Assembly: GCF_014645515.1 (NCBI RefSeq)
Contig: NZ_BMLW01000005.1
Span: forward strand, 266,714-330,713
Length of the DNA stretch: 64,000 bases
Source: Oceanobacillus neutriphilus
GTDB lineage: Bacteria > Bacillota > Bacilli > Bacillales > Amphibacillaceae
Reading direction: 5' to 3'
Part shown: piece by piece, positions 63,546-64,000 of the stretch
Layout: the number at the start of each line of letters is the position of its first letter
Position numbering within the stretch: the stretch's first letter is position 1
Notes under the pieces: model-generated
The model's input: only the letters and a program-made list of their open reading frames with translations
The model's database searches: none
Told to the model about the DNA's origin: nothing
Program-made: the position numbers and the translations under genes

Positions 63546-64000
63546 GAGAAGTCACTCCTTCAAATATTGAATTATTCTTAAAATTTTAATTAAGCTTTTA
63601 TTCCAAGTGTATCATTTATATTTCATGAATCATTTGAAGTTTTTTTCACCAAGTGAAATTGTAAATTAATCCTCATCTGATACATTTGAATGAACAATTT
63701 CTGTATCATACATATCTATCCATGAAAGCTCAACCAGTTAGTTGATTCTTTAGGCGCGAGAGATTGTTCAAACGGAAACATCGGCAAAGCACCTTCTCAA
63801 CTGTTGGATATGTGCTTGATGATAGCGATTATGATCTGAAATATGCCATATTCACCATTGGATATTTAAATTACATATTTTTTATACATATAAATTATCA
63901 CTAGCATTGCATTAATTATGTCTAATAATACAAAATAATCCTAATTTTCGGTTTTTACTGTTTTAAGCCATAAAAAAATCCTTTATAATGAATTGGTCAG
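63546..64000. other. Right-end intergenic region with a small relic
   Basis: Apart from the DinB-like fragment no gene is visible to the end of the window. The far end (about 63870-64000) is AT-rich and featureless. Confidence 0.4.
63768..63850 (-). pseudogene. DinB/YfiT-like C-terminal fragment
   Basis: The minus strand reads WHISDHNRYHQAHIQQLRR before a stop at 63768. The D-H-x-x-Y-H-x-x-x-I pattern matches the last metal-binding helix of DinB-family four-helix proteins. The frame breaks just upstream, so it is the tail of a lost gene. Confidence 0.45.

Overview
The window reads as chromosomal DNA of a low-GC Gram-positive bacterium of the Bacillaceae, most like the Oceanobacillus/Virgibacillus side of the family. 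The reasons are strongly AT-rich DNA, GGAGG-type ribosome binding sites with ATG, GTG and TTG starts, a T-box leader, an AdaA-type DNA-repair activator, an Amj-type lipid II flippase, a ResC/CcsB haem-handling protein and WYL, MerR, TetR and LytTR regulators. I cannot name the species. No rRNA, tRNA, CRISPR array, prophage or intact insertion sequence is visible.

Layout. 1-3.4 kb: a sortase-anchored surface protein with about 680 nt of serine-aspartate repeats, followed downstream by a partial TagE/Sdg-like glycosyltransferase. 4.5-10.8 kb: a GrpB-type protein, a histidine phosphatase and an SgrR-like regulator divergent from an MFS exporter and two peptide-type ABC permeases. 11-23.9 kb, all minus strand: a lipoprotein, an APH-like kinase, an MBL hydrolase, alpha/beta hydrolase, LD-carboxypeptidase, SDR, amidase, amino-acid permease plus AdaA, Nudix and GyrI-like proteins, mixed with decayed genes (MocR, Gfo/Idh/MocA). 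24-31 kb: a WYL regulator, a SAP-domain protein, and a two-component system divergent from a BcrA/LanFEG-like ABC exporter whose last permease gene carries a +1 frameshift.

31-49 kb is accessory: an Rpn-type nuclease gene split by about 1.1 kb, a DEAH helicase with a small overlapping partner, an XRE/membrane protein pair, a LytTR/GHKL two-component system, a stand-alone CcsB, a TetR/hydrolase pair with a clear operator, a relic of a merR gene, a HEPN-like protein, and a protein with nine zinc-ribbon (treble-clef) repeats and an embedded Vsr-like nuclease. 49-64 kb is a detoxification and maintenance stretch: five GNAT acetyltransferases, three MFS exporters (one under a MerR-type 19-bp-spacer promoter, one under a T-box with an apparent serine UCA specifier), Amj flippase, a frameshifted lipoprotein, small membrane proteins, PIG-L deacetylase, ribulose-phosphate 3-epimerase, MazG-like and YqfO-like proteins and a methyltransferase that seems to use an ATT start.

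The observations I rate highest are the T-box-controlled MFS exporter, the SD-repeat protein with its candidate glycosyltransferase, and the treble-clef/Vsr-like nuclease near a HEPN protein. The region shows many half-decayed genes (at least eight), which suggests active turnover of accessory DNA.
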